From CAVRCA01 sp963719345 (GTDB lineage: Bacteria; Pseudomonadota; Alphaproteobacteria; Acetobacterales; Acetobacteraceae), in assembly GCA_963719345.1 (NCBI GenBank), contig CAVRCA010000009.1:54329-118328 (forward strand): a DNA stretch of 64,000 bases, in the 5' to 3' direction. A program made the translations under genes and the position numbers. The notes beneath the pieces are model-generated. The model saw only the letters and a list, made by a program, of their open reading frames with translations, was not told the origin of the DNA and did not search any database. The stretch's first letter is position 1, and each line of letters starts with the position of its first letter. This document shows positions 45,625 through 53,578 of the stretch, in pieces.

Positions 45625-46517
45625 CGCGAGCCACGTCTTGCGATGTGCGGCTGGACAGAGGCAGCCGTCTCGGGCGTGCGCTTGGTCGTCCTGTTGAACC
45701 CTTCTCCGTTGAAGACTTTCCTGAGCCTCCGGATATGGCGAAGAACAGGCGAGGCGCCGTCCTCCCAGGAGCGTTCCCAGAAGTGGACGGCCAGTGTGCA
45801 ATCCTGAATGCAGCTCTCCTCGAACGCCTCGTCCCAGGAGAAAGGAAAAAAGACCGGAGTTGGAAGGATACAGATGTCCTTGACGTAGCAGCCCCCAGAT
45901 ACATGCCCCTGTAGTCCGTGTTCACGCAACAGCCGCGTTATGAGTTTGGGGCCGTAGCGAGTCGGCCGATCCAGACCGCAAGGAACGGTCCGCATGCCCA
46001 ACAGTCTCTGCAGGGCCAGCGCGACGAACCAGTGTCCGGGGCCGGCACCGAACACACTGTTGGCGACGAGGTCGGAGACCTGCCTCTCGTTTTGGAAGGC
46101 GAAAAAGCAACGGTGTTTGAGAACGGGGTCAAGCGGGCGACGGACTTCTATGTCTGTGTCGAGATAAACGCCGCCATGTCTGTGGACCGCCATCAGTCGG
46201 ACGATATCAGCCACCTTCGCCCATTTACGATGCCGGTAAGCCTCACTGACGAGTGGTGCCGAAAAGTCGATGTTGGTCTCGTTCCAACATACGAGTTCCC
46301 AGTCGGGATTGTGAGCCTTCCAGGTTGCAATGCACGCCCGTTGCTTCTCGGGCATCGCACTGCCGACCCAGACATGGTGAAGCGTCTTTGGCAGCATCTG
46401 GCGCTCTCTTTCCCCCAAAGGCTGATCGAACGGCATGGGGTCTAACTCGTATTTTTGGATAGTGGCTAAAAATGCTTGTGAGAGCCAGAGAATTCCAATA
46501 TATGGACGCTTGAACAT
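45621..46517 (-). CDS. Glycosyltransferase family 32 (OCH1/capsular type)
   Basis: A 298-residue sugar transferase. Seen: LPKTLHHVWVGSAMPEKQ (the GT32 IPKxIHxxW motif in variant form), WKAHNPDWELVCWNE, WAKVADIVRLMAVHRHGGVYLDTDIE with the DxD metal/nucleotide site, and a late FWERSWEDG. Such enzymes add a hexose to a glycan, often in capsule or exopolysaccharide loci. I prefer ATG 46517 (MFKRPYIGILWLSQ). It is divergent from the FAD oxidoreductase gene, their starts being only 15 bp apart, so promoters must overlap the coding ends. Confidence 0.85.
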   Translation of the reverse strand: MFKRPYIGILWLSQAFLATIQKYELDPMPFDQPLGERERQMLPKTLHHVWVGSAMPEKQRACIATWKAHNPDWELVCWNETNIDFSAPLVSEAYRHRKWAKVADIVRLMAVHRHGGVYLDTDIEVRRPLDPVLKHRCFFAFQNERQVSDLVANSVFGAGPGHWFVALALQRLLGMRTVPCGLDRPTRYGPKLITRLLREHGLQGHVSGGCYVKDICILPTPVFFPFSWDEAFEESCIQDCTLAVHFWERSWEDGASPVLRHIRRLRKVFNGEGFNRTTKRTPETAASVQPHIARRGSR

Positions 46518-46531
46518 TGGAGAGGCGAACG

Positions 46532-47782
46532 GTGGACGTCGTTGTAATCGGTGCGGGCCCATACGGTCTCTCCGTGGCCGCTCATCTCCGCGGGCTCCAG
46601 ATCCCCTTCCGGGTTTTCGGCAAGCCGATGTCGCTGTGGCAGGACCACATGCCCAAGGGCATGCTTCTCAAGTCCGACGCCTTCTCCAGCAACCTGTCCG
46701 CGCCGGACAATTCCTTTCCGCTGGAGCGGTTTTACCGTGAGACCGGCCGGACGAATTACTCGCATCTCGGTCTGCGGGTTCCCGCCGAAACGCTGATCGA
46801 GTATGGCCACGAGTTTCAGCGCCGCTATGTGGGCGAGGTGGGAAGGGAACACGTCGTCGGGGTGGCGAGAACCGGCGGACGGCTTGAAGTTACCCTTGAC
46901 ACCGGCGAACAGGTCTCCGCGCGAAAAGTGATCGTCGCGGCGGGTCCATTGTCCCTGCGTCATGTTCCCGACAGTTTTTCGATGTTGCCGCCCGCAATGC
47001 TGTCCCACAGTTCGGCCCACCACGATCTGGCCAAGTTCCGCGGGCGGCGCGTGATCGTCGTCGGCGGGGGACAAACCGCTTGCGAAACATCAGCCTTGCT
47101 GAACGAGCAGGGCGCTGCGGTCACCATACTGACCCGACGCCCGATGTTTTGGTTCAAACCCGAAAACGAGGATAACCCGCGCGCGCACCGCAGCGCATGG
47201 CGGCGGCTTCGGCGTCCGAACTTCAGCTTGGGACCAGGTTGGCGTACATGGTTCTGGTCCGAGGCGCCCTATCAGTTCAGTTATCTTCCGAGCGGCATGC
47301 GCCACGCCAACGCCTACACCACGTTCGGTCCCGCGGGTTCGGGCTGGTTGAAGCATCGGGTCGACGGTGTAGTGCCGATCTACACCGGCGGTCTACGCAA
47401 CGTTCAGGCACGCGGCGACGAGGTGCGCCTGTCGGTGGAGACGAGCGACGGACCGATCGAGCTTGCTGCCGACCATGTGATTGCGGCGACCGGCTACAAA
47501 GCCGATTTCCGGCGCCTGTCGTTCCTCGACCCCGTGCAGAGCGAAATCCGGTCGGTCGGCGGCGTCCCGGTGCTCAACCGGGCTTTCGAGTCGACCGCAC
47601 GGGGGATTCATTTCGTCGGCTATCTGAGCGCACCGACGTTCGGCCCGTCCATGCGGTTCATCCACGGCACCGGGTTCACGGCAAATCGGATTTCTTGGAA
47701 GCTGGCCCACCTCGGCGCCGGCAGACAGCGTGCGGACGGGTTTGCCGTACGACAGCCGACAACGGTCCACGCCTCCTCATAA
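46532..47782 (+). CDS. FAD-dependent NAD(P)-binding oxidoreductase/monooxygenase-like
   Basis: A 416-residue two-dinucleotide-domain flavoprotein. VDVVVIGAGPYGLSVAAHL at the N-terminus binds FAD; RRVIVVGGGQTACETSALL near 175 binds NAD(P)H; the VIAATGYKADFRRL motif follows. This is the layout of flavin monooxygenases such as the SidA/IucD/PvdA group. I prefer GTG 46532 because GGAGAGG lies 6-13 nt upstream; TTG 46517 is an alternative. It is followed by an ATP-grasp gene, so the pair may modify an amino-acid-like or sugar substituent (inference). Confidence 0.83.
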   Translation: MDVVVIGAGPYGLSVAAHLRGLQIPFRVFGKPMSLWQDHMPKGMLLKSDAFSSNLSAPDNSFPLERFYRETGRTNYSHLGLRVPAETLIEYGHEFQRRYVGEVGREHVVGVARTGGRLEVTLDTGEQVSARKVIVAAGPLSLRHVPDSFSMLPPAMLSHSSAHHDLAKFRGRRVIVVGGGQTACETSALLNEQGAAVTILTRRPMFWFKPENEDNPRAHRSAWRRLRRPNFSLGPGWRTWFWSEAPYQFSYLPSGMRHANAYTTFGPAGSGWLKHRVDGVVPIYTGGLRNVQARGDEVRLSVETSDGPIELAADHVIAATGYKADFRRLSFLDPVQSEIRSVGGVPVLNRAFESTARGIHFVGYLSAPTFGPSMRFIHGTGFTANRISWKLAHLGAGRQRADGFAVRQPTTVHASS

Positions 47783-47802
47783 CTTCTATCAGGCGTTACC
47801 AC

Positions 47803-49006
47803 GTGCAAGTCATTAAAAGAGATCTGCAAGCAGGCGCCTTGGCAACTCCGGCGCCGCTTGACCGAACCCCCGTTGCCGCGGCGCCAAAGTCCCGGCGGCT
47901 GAAAGTGGTTCTGCTTTGCCACTATGGTCGGACCGGATACAACATCCTGAGGGCACTCAACAGTATCCGAGCAAGGACGTTCCTCATCCATGATGACCGC
48001 TCTGCATCCTTGCGTTTCTCACGTTCCTGCAAGGTCGTGCACGCAACGAGTCATATCGGCTGCGCCGATCCTGCGACGGTCATAGCGATCATCAACGATT
48101 TGCATAAGTCGTACGGCATCGATAGCGTTATGGCCAGCGATGTCGAGAGTCTCACATTCTTAGCCCGGATCAGGGACCGTCTGCTTCCGCCGGTTTTTCC
48201 CACCGCCGATCCCGAGACCTTGGTGAAGCTCGATAACAAGTGGGAATTCTACAAGCTTTGCCAAGCAATTGGCGTCCCAGTGCCGAAAACCTTGTTTTTT
48301 CCCAAGAGAGCCTCGATCGATCCGGACATCGTCGATCGGGAGCTTGGTTTCCCGGTTGTTGTGAAGCCTGCCGCGCTTTATGGACAGCGGGGCATCAAAA
48401 TCATTGCCGACAAGGCGGCCCTCCAAGCTGACTTGTCGAGTGATAACCTGTATGACCATAAAGGCTTGGTCATCCAGGAGTACGTTGAAGGACAGGACTG
48501 GGCTCTCAGCGTCTTCGCCCGCCACGGAGTGGTGGAACACTGGACGGCTTGGCTTTGTCCTGGGCAACTGGACAGGAATTACGGGGGCGGTCGGTTCATG
48601 GCAACCGAATTTCACGGCCGCGAAGACTTACTGCAGATGGGCCGCAACATCGTAGCGGCAACAGGTTTTTCCGGCGTAGCCAATTTTGATGCACGCCTGG
48701 ACTTCTCAATCCGATACGATGAAGTTGTTTGAGTGCAATCCGCGGTTCTTTAACCGCATGCTGGCTGCCCGGCTTTGTGGACTGGACTTCGTAAGAGCCG
48801 GTCTTCCTTACAACGGAACTCAGCGATCGAGTCTGGCGGAGGGTCAATACTATTCTTGGCACGAGCTGTTCTCCAGCCGGGGGGTGCGGCGTTTTCTCGC
48901 CGGGAAATGGCGATTGGCACCTGTAGCTCAGGACGTATTCGAAATGTTTTGCGATCCGCTGCCTCCACTGATGCGCAAGGCTCGGCGCGAGGACTCGCAC
49001 CAATGA
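47803..49006 (+). pseudogene. ATP-grasp carboxylate-amine ligase-like protein, one frameshift
   Basis: About 400 residues. An N-terminal Rossmann-like part (LKVVLLCHYGRTGYNILRAL), then VKLDNKWEFYKLCQAIGVPVPKT, the ATP-binding GFPVVVKPAALYGQRGIKII, and LVIQEYVEGQDWALSVFARH. The frame ends after NFDARLDFS. One base on, a second frame resumes as DTMKLFECNPRFFNRMLAA, which contains the metal-binding Glu/Asn pair (E-x-N-P-R), and runs to 49006. The slip is near 48705. The start is GTG 47803 without a good ribosome site. Carbamoyl-phosphate-synthase-like ATP-grasps of this type join a carboxylate and an amine; substrate unknown. The IS3 end begins 30 bp downstream. Confidence 0.82.
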
Positions 49007-49075
49007 TCGTTATATCGCAACCGCCAGCGTCTCCTTTGAACCGTGCCGGGTTTGCCGGAGGCTGGCTTTCCTGAG

Positions 49076-49292
49076 TCACGCCGCCATCGGGAGTGTCTCA
49101 AGTTCGGCATAGTATCGCGCTTCGGCTTCAGCCGGAGGCATGTTTCCGATCGGTTCGAGGAGGCGGCGGTTGTTGAACCACTCGACCCATTCGAGGGTGG
49201 CGAACTCGACGGCTTCGAGCGAGCGCCAGGGTCCGCGTCTGCGGATCACCTCGGTCTTGTAGAGTCCGTTGGTGCTCTCCGCCAAAGCGTTG
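49076..49292 (-). pseudogene. IS3-family transposase OrfB, C-terminal piece
   Basis: NALAESTNGLYKTEVIRRRG, then EAVEFATLEWVEWFNNRRLL and AEAEARYYAELETLPMAA, the usual integrase-core end with the last catalytic Glu in NALAES. It begins exactly at the IS110 boundary. Joined to the middle piece it gives GDSYDNALAES, the canonical sequence. Confidence 0.9.
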
Positions 49293-49307
49293 ATGCTCCT
49301 ATATCGG

Positions 49308-50198
49308 TCAAGGGGCATTTGTTGCGGCAGAGGCAGTTTTTGGCGGGTTGCGGAGATAGCCGAAGATTTCTCTTGCTACGTATCGCTTGAGGCAGCGGAT
49401 GATCTCTGATTTGCTCCTGCCCTCCGCCGTGCGGCGCCGGACGTAGTCCACGGTTCGCTGATGGCCACGCATGCGAACGATGACAACACGGTAGAGAGCT
49501 GCATTGGCCTGTCGATTACCGCCGCGGTTGAGCCGGTGACGGTTGGTTTTGCCGCTGGACGCCGGGATCGGACAGGCGCCGCACATCTTGGCGAAAGCTG
49601 CTTCCGATTTGATGCGCTCGGGATTGTCGCCAACCAGCAGCAGCATATCAGCGGCGGTGCCGGTGGCGATGCCCGTCATCTTGCCCTGGATAGCATCGAG
49701 CTGCTCACGCAAGGCGGCCGGGGCGCTGACGATGATTGCTTTCAGGGTCTGCATGGCCTGACTGCGACCTTTCACGGCGGTGTCGCGCGCGACCTTGAGG
49801 TGACGGATCATCTCGACCGAGCTGGTGCCGGACTTCGGACAACTGGCGGCCTGACCGCTCAGCACGGCGCGCGCCGCACTTTCGGCATCGACGGTATCGC
49901 TTTTGCCTTTCTGATGGCGGAGTTGGCGATTGGGGCGGTTGACCTCGAGCACGACTTGCCCCTACTCACGGAGGAAGCGCGACAATCCGGCGCCATACGA
50001 GCCTGTGCCTTCAATCCCGATGGTCTGGATCGAGCCGAGCGCGGTCGCCCAGGCCTCGAGTGCCTGGTAACCGGTCCGGTTGGCCGGAAAGGTGGCGGCA
50101 GCCAATCGTGCGCCCAGGCTGTTGATCGCGACGGCGGCGTGGACATCCTTGTGGGTATCGACGCCGATGATGACGTCGGGAACGTGGGTCGTAGTCAC
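49308..50198 (-). pseudogene. IS110-family DEDD transposase, amber nonsense codon
   Basis: From the start at 50198 (MTTTHVPDVIIGVDTHKDVH, with the DEDD Asp in GVDTHKD) the frame runs through IGIEGTGSYGAGLSRFLRE to an in-frame TAG at 49962-49964. It then continues in the same frame as GQVVLEVNRPNRQLRHQKGK, SDTVDAESAARAVLSGQ, IVSAPAALREQLDAIQG, CGACPIPASSGKTNRHRLNR and the C-terminal Ser/Arg region to 49308. The family normally has Gln here (FLREQG), so one CAG-to-TAG change explains the break. About 296 residues in total. Confidence 0.88.
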
Positions 50199-50401
50199 GG
50201 TAAACGTCTCCAGGCCGGTTGTGATGGCCTGACGATCCAGCGGGCGAACAGGACTGTGACGGGAAGGCGCCCCTCAAGCTCCTATGAGGCCACGCGTCGC
50301 GGACCGGCAGGTGCTGCCCGGAAAGCCGACAAGTCAACGCAAGGACACGGGGTCACTCGTAGGCTGGGATCAGGCTTTCCAGGCAGCACTGTAAACTCAC
50401 A
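50199..50401 (-). ncRNA. Candidate bridge RNA region in the 5' non-coding end of the IS110 element
   Basis: IS110-group elements encode, upstream of the transposase, a structured bridge RNA that pairs with target and donor DNA. The 203-bp non-coding end here contains a 17-bp stem: plus-strand arms 50311-50327 (GTGCTGCCCGGAAAGCC) and 50373-50389 (GGCTTTCCAGGCAGCAC), with one mismatch and a 45-nt loop. Assignment of target- and donor-binding loops is not attempted. The location and stem are seen; the RNA itself is inferred. Confidence 0.5.
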
Positions 50402-50805
50402 GTCGTAGCTGTCGCCGACACTGCCGACGGAAGGTTCGATGCCCGCCTCGGCGAGCCGCTCGGTGTAGCGGATCGAGACATACTGGGCGCCGCGGTCACT
50501 GTGATGAATCAGGTCGCCGCTCTCGATGGGCTGGCGCGCGTGCAAGGCTTGTTCCAAGGCGTCGAGCACGAGCCGGCATGGGCGGTGCGCGAGGCGCGCC
50601 AGCCGACGATCCGGCGCGCGTAGGCGTCGATCACGAACGCCACGTAGACGAAACCCGACCAGGTCGCGACGTAGGTAAAGTCCGACACCCACAGTGCATT
50701 CGGGCAAGGCGCGCGGAACTGGCGGTTGACCCGGTCCCGCGGGAACGGCGTCGATGGATTGCCGATCGTGGTCCGAACCGACTTGCCGCGCACAACCCCT
50801 TGCAG
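50402..50805 (-). pseudogene. IS3-family transposase OrfB, middle piece
   Basis: Begins QGVVRGKSVRTTIGNPSTPF, has APCPNALWVSDFTYVATWSG with the first catalytic Asp (SDFTYV), FVIDAYARRIVGWRAS, then after a one-base slip near 50575 LDALEQALHARQPIESGDLI and HHSDRGAQYVSIRYTERL with the second Asp. It ends GDSYD at the IS110 boundary. It is bounded on the other side by the IS21 target duplication GCAG. Confidence 0.88.
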
Positions 50806-50860
50806 TATCAAGCGACATCCGGAGTTGGACAGTTACGACAGCGAGAACTGGACAGTGACA

Positions 50861-51652
50861 TCACGCCGATCCGGCCGCCGGATTTGCTTCGCTGTTCCGC
50901 TTCAGCAGACCGGATCGCCGCTTCTCGCGGAGGCGGTAGCTGTCGCCCCGGATGGTGACGACGTGGCTGTGGTGCAGAAGCCTGTCCAGGATCGCGGTGG
51001 CGACGACTGGGTCGTTCAGGATCGTTCCCCACTCACCGACGCTGCGGTTGCTGGTCACCAAGATGCTGCCACGCTCATAGCGGCGGCTGACCAGGGCAAA
51101 GAACAGGTGCGCGGCCTGCGGCTCGAGAGGCAGATACCCAAGTTCGTCGATGATCAGCAGCTTCGGCTTCGAGTAGCGGATCAGCTTCTCCTCCAGTCTT
51201 CCTTCCGCCTGCCCCTTCACCAGCGTGGTGACCAGCGCCATGGCCGGGGTGAACAGCACCGAGTAGCCGTTGCGGATCGCTTCGCGGCCGAGGCCGACTG
51301 AAAGATGGGTCTTGCCGACGCCCGGTGGCCCCTGGATCAACAACGTGTCGCCGTTCGCCACCCAACGGCAGGCGGCAAGGTCGCGGATCTGCTTGGGGTC
51401 GAGCGACGGCTGGGCCGCGAAGTCGAAGCTCTCCAGCGTGCGCACAAAGGGGAACTTGGCGATGCCCAGCCCCATTTGGATGCGCCGCTCCTCCCGGTGC
51501 GTCACTTCGGCCTCGCACAACAGGCCCAGCGTCTCGGGCAGCGTCATCTCCCGGCGCGCCGCCTCATCGAGCAGGCTGTCCAGCCGGTCGCGCATCGCGG
51601 TCAGCTTCAACCGGCCCAGCATCTCGGGCAGGGCGGCCCCCACCGCGCTCAC
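50861..51652 (-). CDS. istB: IS21 helper ATPase IstB
   Basis: A 263-residue AAA+ ATPase related to DnaC. Walker A GPPGVGKTHL is near 108, Walker B LLIIDELGYLPL follows, then sensor LVTSNRSVGEW and the Arg-rich end. IstB assembles on target DNA and stimulates the IstA transposase. Its ATG overlaps the istA stop by 4 bp. The gene is intact. Confidence 0.95.
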   Translation of the reverse strand: MSAVGAALPEMLGRLKLTAMRDRLDSLLDEAARREMTLPETLGLLCEAEVTHREERRIQMGLGIAKFPFVRTLESFDFAAQPSLDPKQIRDLAACRWVANGDTLLIQGPPGVGKTHLSVGLGREAIRNGYSVLFTPAMALVTTLVKGQAEGRLEEKLIRYSKPKLLIIDELGYLPLEPQAAHLFFALVSRRYERGSILVTSNRSVGEWGTILNDPVVATAILDRLLHHSHVVTIRGDSYRLREKRRSGLLKRNSEANPAAGSA

Positions 51653-52935
51653 CAGCCACCCCCAACCGCCTGCTCATACTCAGCCAATGGGCGCAGCAAC
51701 GCACTGGCCGGAGCCAGGAGGTCGGCGGCAGGCGCAGGCTTCGCGTCAGCGACGATGCCGCGCAGATGGGCCGCCATGACGGACCGCTCGCGTCGTCCTT
51801 GTCGCTCGGCATGGCGCGCAACCTCCGCGCCGGCGTGCAGGATCCGCACCTCGCTGCCGCAGACCAGCACGCTGACACCGGCATCGATCAGCTGCCACGG
51901 CACGCTGTAATGGTTGGTGTCGACGTTGACGCAGCCGTCGTTCTGCACCCGGCGCGCCAGCTCGCGCAGCTGGCCGAACGGCGGCCGGTCCCGAAGCGGG
52001 CGCAGGTTCGCTGCCTCGTCACGCTCGAAGCGCCCGATCGGCGTCTCGCCTGTCGTGCCGTGCAGGCGAACATCCGCCACCTCGCGCATCCACCAGGCCA
52101 GGTGCGCCTCCAGTGCCGCCCAGCTGGCGAAGCAGCGGCCGGCGATGGCGTTGTGCTTCACGTAGCCGACGCCGCGCTCGTCTTTGCCTTTGGTGCGCGC
52201 CCGGTAGGGAGCACAGGCTTGCGGACGCACGTCCCAGTAGCGGGCAAAGGCGGAGAAGCGTTCGTTGAACAGCACCTCGCGCGTCTGCCCGTCGTGCCGC
52301 TGGACCAGGGCCCGGGCATTGTCGAGCAGGATCTCCCGCGGCAGCCCGCCGAAGTGCCGGAACGCGCCCTCCAGACCCTGGAACCAGGAGGTTTGCCGCT
52401 CATGGCGGAACGCCTGCACATACACACGCCGCGAGTAGCCCAGCGTCGCGACGAACAGGTAGGCCCGCACGCTCTCCTCACCGATCTGGACTTGCCGCTC
52501 ACCAAAGTCGATCTGCAGCTGCTGCCCAGGTGGCGTCTCAAACCGGACCGTCGCCCGCGCCTCAGCCAGAAGCTCCCGCCGCAGATGTGCCACCGCCCGC
52601 TCTACCGTGCGCAGGCTGATCCTGAGGCCGTGCTCCGCCGCCAGCTCCTGACGAACCACGTCCGCATTGCCCCGATGTTGCCGAAAGCGCTCCGACAACC
52701 AACCCTGCAGCCCTGATAGAACACTGTCCCGTGGCGATGCCCGGAACGGCACCCAGCCCTCCGCAGCAACATAACGCTGCACCGTCGTCGGGCTGCAGCC
52801 AACCTCACGCGCAATCCGCCGCAACCCCCAGCCAAGCCGATACAGGTGCAGCATCGCTGCCACCTCGTCCGGCATCCTCATCACCCCACTCCGCGGCTGT
52901 TCCACCCGCGGGCACTGCACCACGTCCAACATCAA
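51649..52935 (-). CDS. istA: IS21 transposase IstA
   Basis: A 428-residue DDE transposase. The N-terminal helix-turn-helix MLHLYRLGWGLRRIAREVGC recognises the multiple terminal repeats. The RNase-H-like core shows QQLQIDFGERQVQIGEE with the first Asp, REILLDNARALVQRHDGQ with the second, and ERGVGYVKHNAIAGR with the Glu. The C-terminus includes VNVDTNHYSVPWQLID. Start codon choice is open: MMLDVV at 52935, with inner Met codons at MRMPDEVA. Intact and coupled to istB. Confidence 0.94.
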   Translation of the reverse strand: MMLDVVQCPRVEQPRSGVMRMPDEVAAMLHLYRLGWGLRRIAREVGCSPTTVQRYVAAEGWVPFRASPRDSVLSGLQGWLSERFRQHRGNADVVRQELAAEHGLRISLRTVERAVAHLRRELLAEARATVRFETPPGQQLQIDFGERQVQIGEESVRAYLFVATLGYSRRVYVQAFRHERQTSWFQGLEGAFRHFGGLPREILLDNARALVQRHDGQTREVLFNERFSAFARYWDVRPQACAPYRARTKGKDERGVGYVKHNAIAGRCFASWAALEAHLAWWMREVADVRLHGTTGETPIGRFERDEAANLRPLRDRPPFGQLRELARRVQNDGCVNVDTNHYSVPWQLIDAGVSVLVCGSEVRILHAGAEVARHAERQGRRERSVMAAHLRGIVADAKPAPAADLLAPASALLRPLAEYEQAVGGGW

Positions 52936-53006
52936 CCCGAACTCCCACCCTCATAGGTGTCCAGTTCTGCCTGTCGCCCGTGTCCAGTTTCTCATGTCGC
53001 CCAACA

Positions 53007-53092
53007 GCAGGCCCATCTGCCGCATCAGCCGGGCCACGGTGCAGCGTGCGGCGGCGATGCCCTCGCAGCCGAGCTGCCGCCACACCTTGCGA
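53007..53092 (-). pseudogene. IS3-family transposase OrfB, N-terminal piece
   Basis: Reads KVWRQLGCEGIAAARCTVAR followed by LMRQMGL, the helix-turn-helix HTH_21-type segment that precedes the integrase core in IS3 OrfB. It is cut upstream at the IS630 junction (about 53090-53095) and downstream by the IS21 insertion. Confidence 0.85.
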
Positions 53093-53547
53093 GCGAGTGG
53101 AAGACGCCTCGCTTGAGACGTTGTTTGGTGAGTTTGGCGAAGAAGCTTTCGACGGCGTTCAGCCAAGAGGCCGACGTCGGCGTGAAGTGGAAGGTGAAGC
53201 GCGGGTAGCGACCGAGCCACTCGATCACCTTGGGATGCTTGTGGGCAGCGTAGTTGTCCAAAATCACATGGATCAGCTTGCCCGCGGGGACCTCGCGCTC
53301 AATGGCGTTGAGGAAGCGGATGAACTCCTGGTGCCGATGACGCTGCATGCAGCGTCCGATCACGCGGCCTGCCGCAATGTCCAAGGCGGCAAACAGCGTG
53401 GTCGTGCCGCTCCTGATGTAGTCATACGTCATCGTGCCGGAGCGGCCGCGCTTGAGCGGCAGTCCGGGCTGAGTGCGATCAAGCGCCTGGATCTGGCTCT
53501 TCTCGTCCACCGAGAGCACCACGGCACGCAGAGGCCCGTCTTATGCA
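53092..53547 (-). pseudogene. IS630-family transposase fragment
   Basis: An IS630-type DDE core lacking both ends. Seen: VVLSVDEKSQIQALDRTQPG (first Asp), HVILDNYAAHKHPKVIEWL (second Asp), and FTPTSASWLNAVESFFAKLT (Glu), ending KRGVFHSL. The C-terminus is cut where IS3 sequence begins, and the N-terminal helix-turn-helix is absent. It ends 32 bp before the stop of the flippase gene, so the island abuts the polysaccharide genes directly. Confidence 0.88.
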
Positions 53548-53578
53548 CCTCCCCTCGCTGGCCCTTCAGCTGACGCTG

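Larger units (their letters stand above)
49293..50401 (-). mobile_element. IS110-family insertion sequence inside the IS3 transposase gene
   Basis: About 1.1 kb. Removing it joins minus-strand codons for GDSYD and NALAES in frame, which fixes both boundaries to within one base (a shared C). No inverted repeats or target duplication are visible, as is normal for IS110-group elements. It contains a DEDD transposase gene broken by an amber codon, and about 200 bp of non-coding sequence upstream of that gene, where the bridge RNA of this group is encoded. Confidence 0.88.
50806..53006 (-). mobile_element. IS21-family insertion sequence with 4-bp target duplication
   Basis: A complete 2201-bp element. 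The ends read TATCAAGCGACAT at 50806 and, inverted, TGTTGGGCGACAT at 53006. Each end carries two inner copies of a TTGGACAG/CTGGACA motif (50824-50832 and 50846-50855; 52959-52967 and 52981-52989), the multiple terminal repeats typical of IS21. GCAG flanks it at 50802-50805 and 53007-53010. Removing the element and one GCAG restores IS3 orfB as RQMGL-QGVVRGK. It carries intact istA and istB and may be active. Confidence 0.92.
49037..53092 (-). mobile_element. IS3-family element, 5'-truncated and split by IS21 and IS110 insertions
   Basis: The right-hand end sequence TGAACCGTGCCGGGTTTGCC starts at 49037 and is typical of an IS3-family terminus. Three orfB pieces on the minus strand (53007-53092, 50402-50805, 49076-49292) read as one transposase once the IS21 (50806-53006) and IS110 (49293-50401) are removed. 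OrfA and the left end are missing, replaced by an IS630 remnant at about 53092. The native element would be about 740 bp of remaining sequence. It cannot move on its own. Confidence 0.85.
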
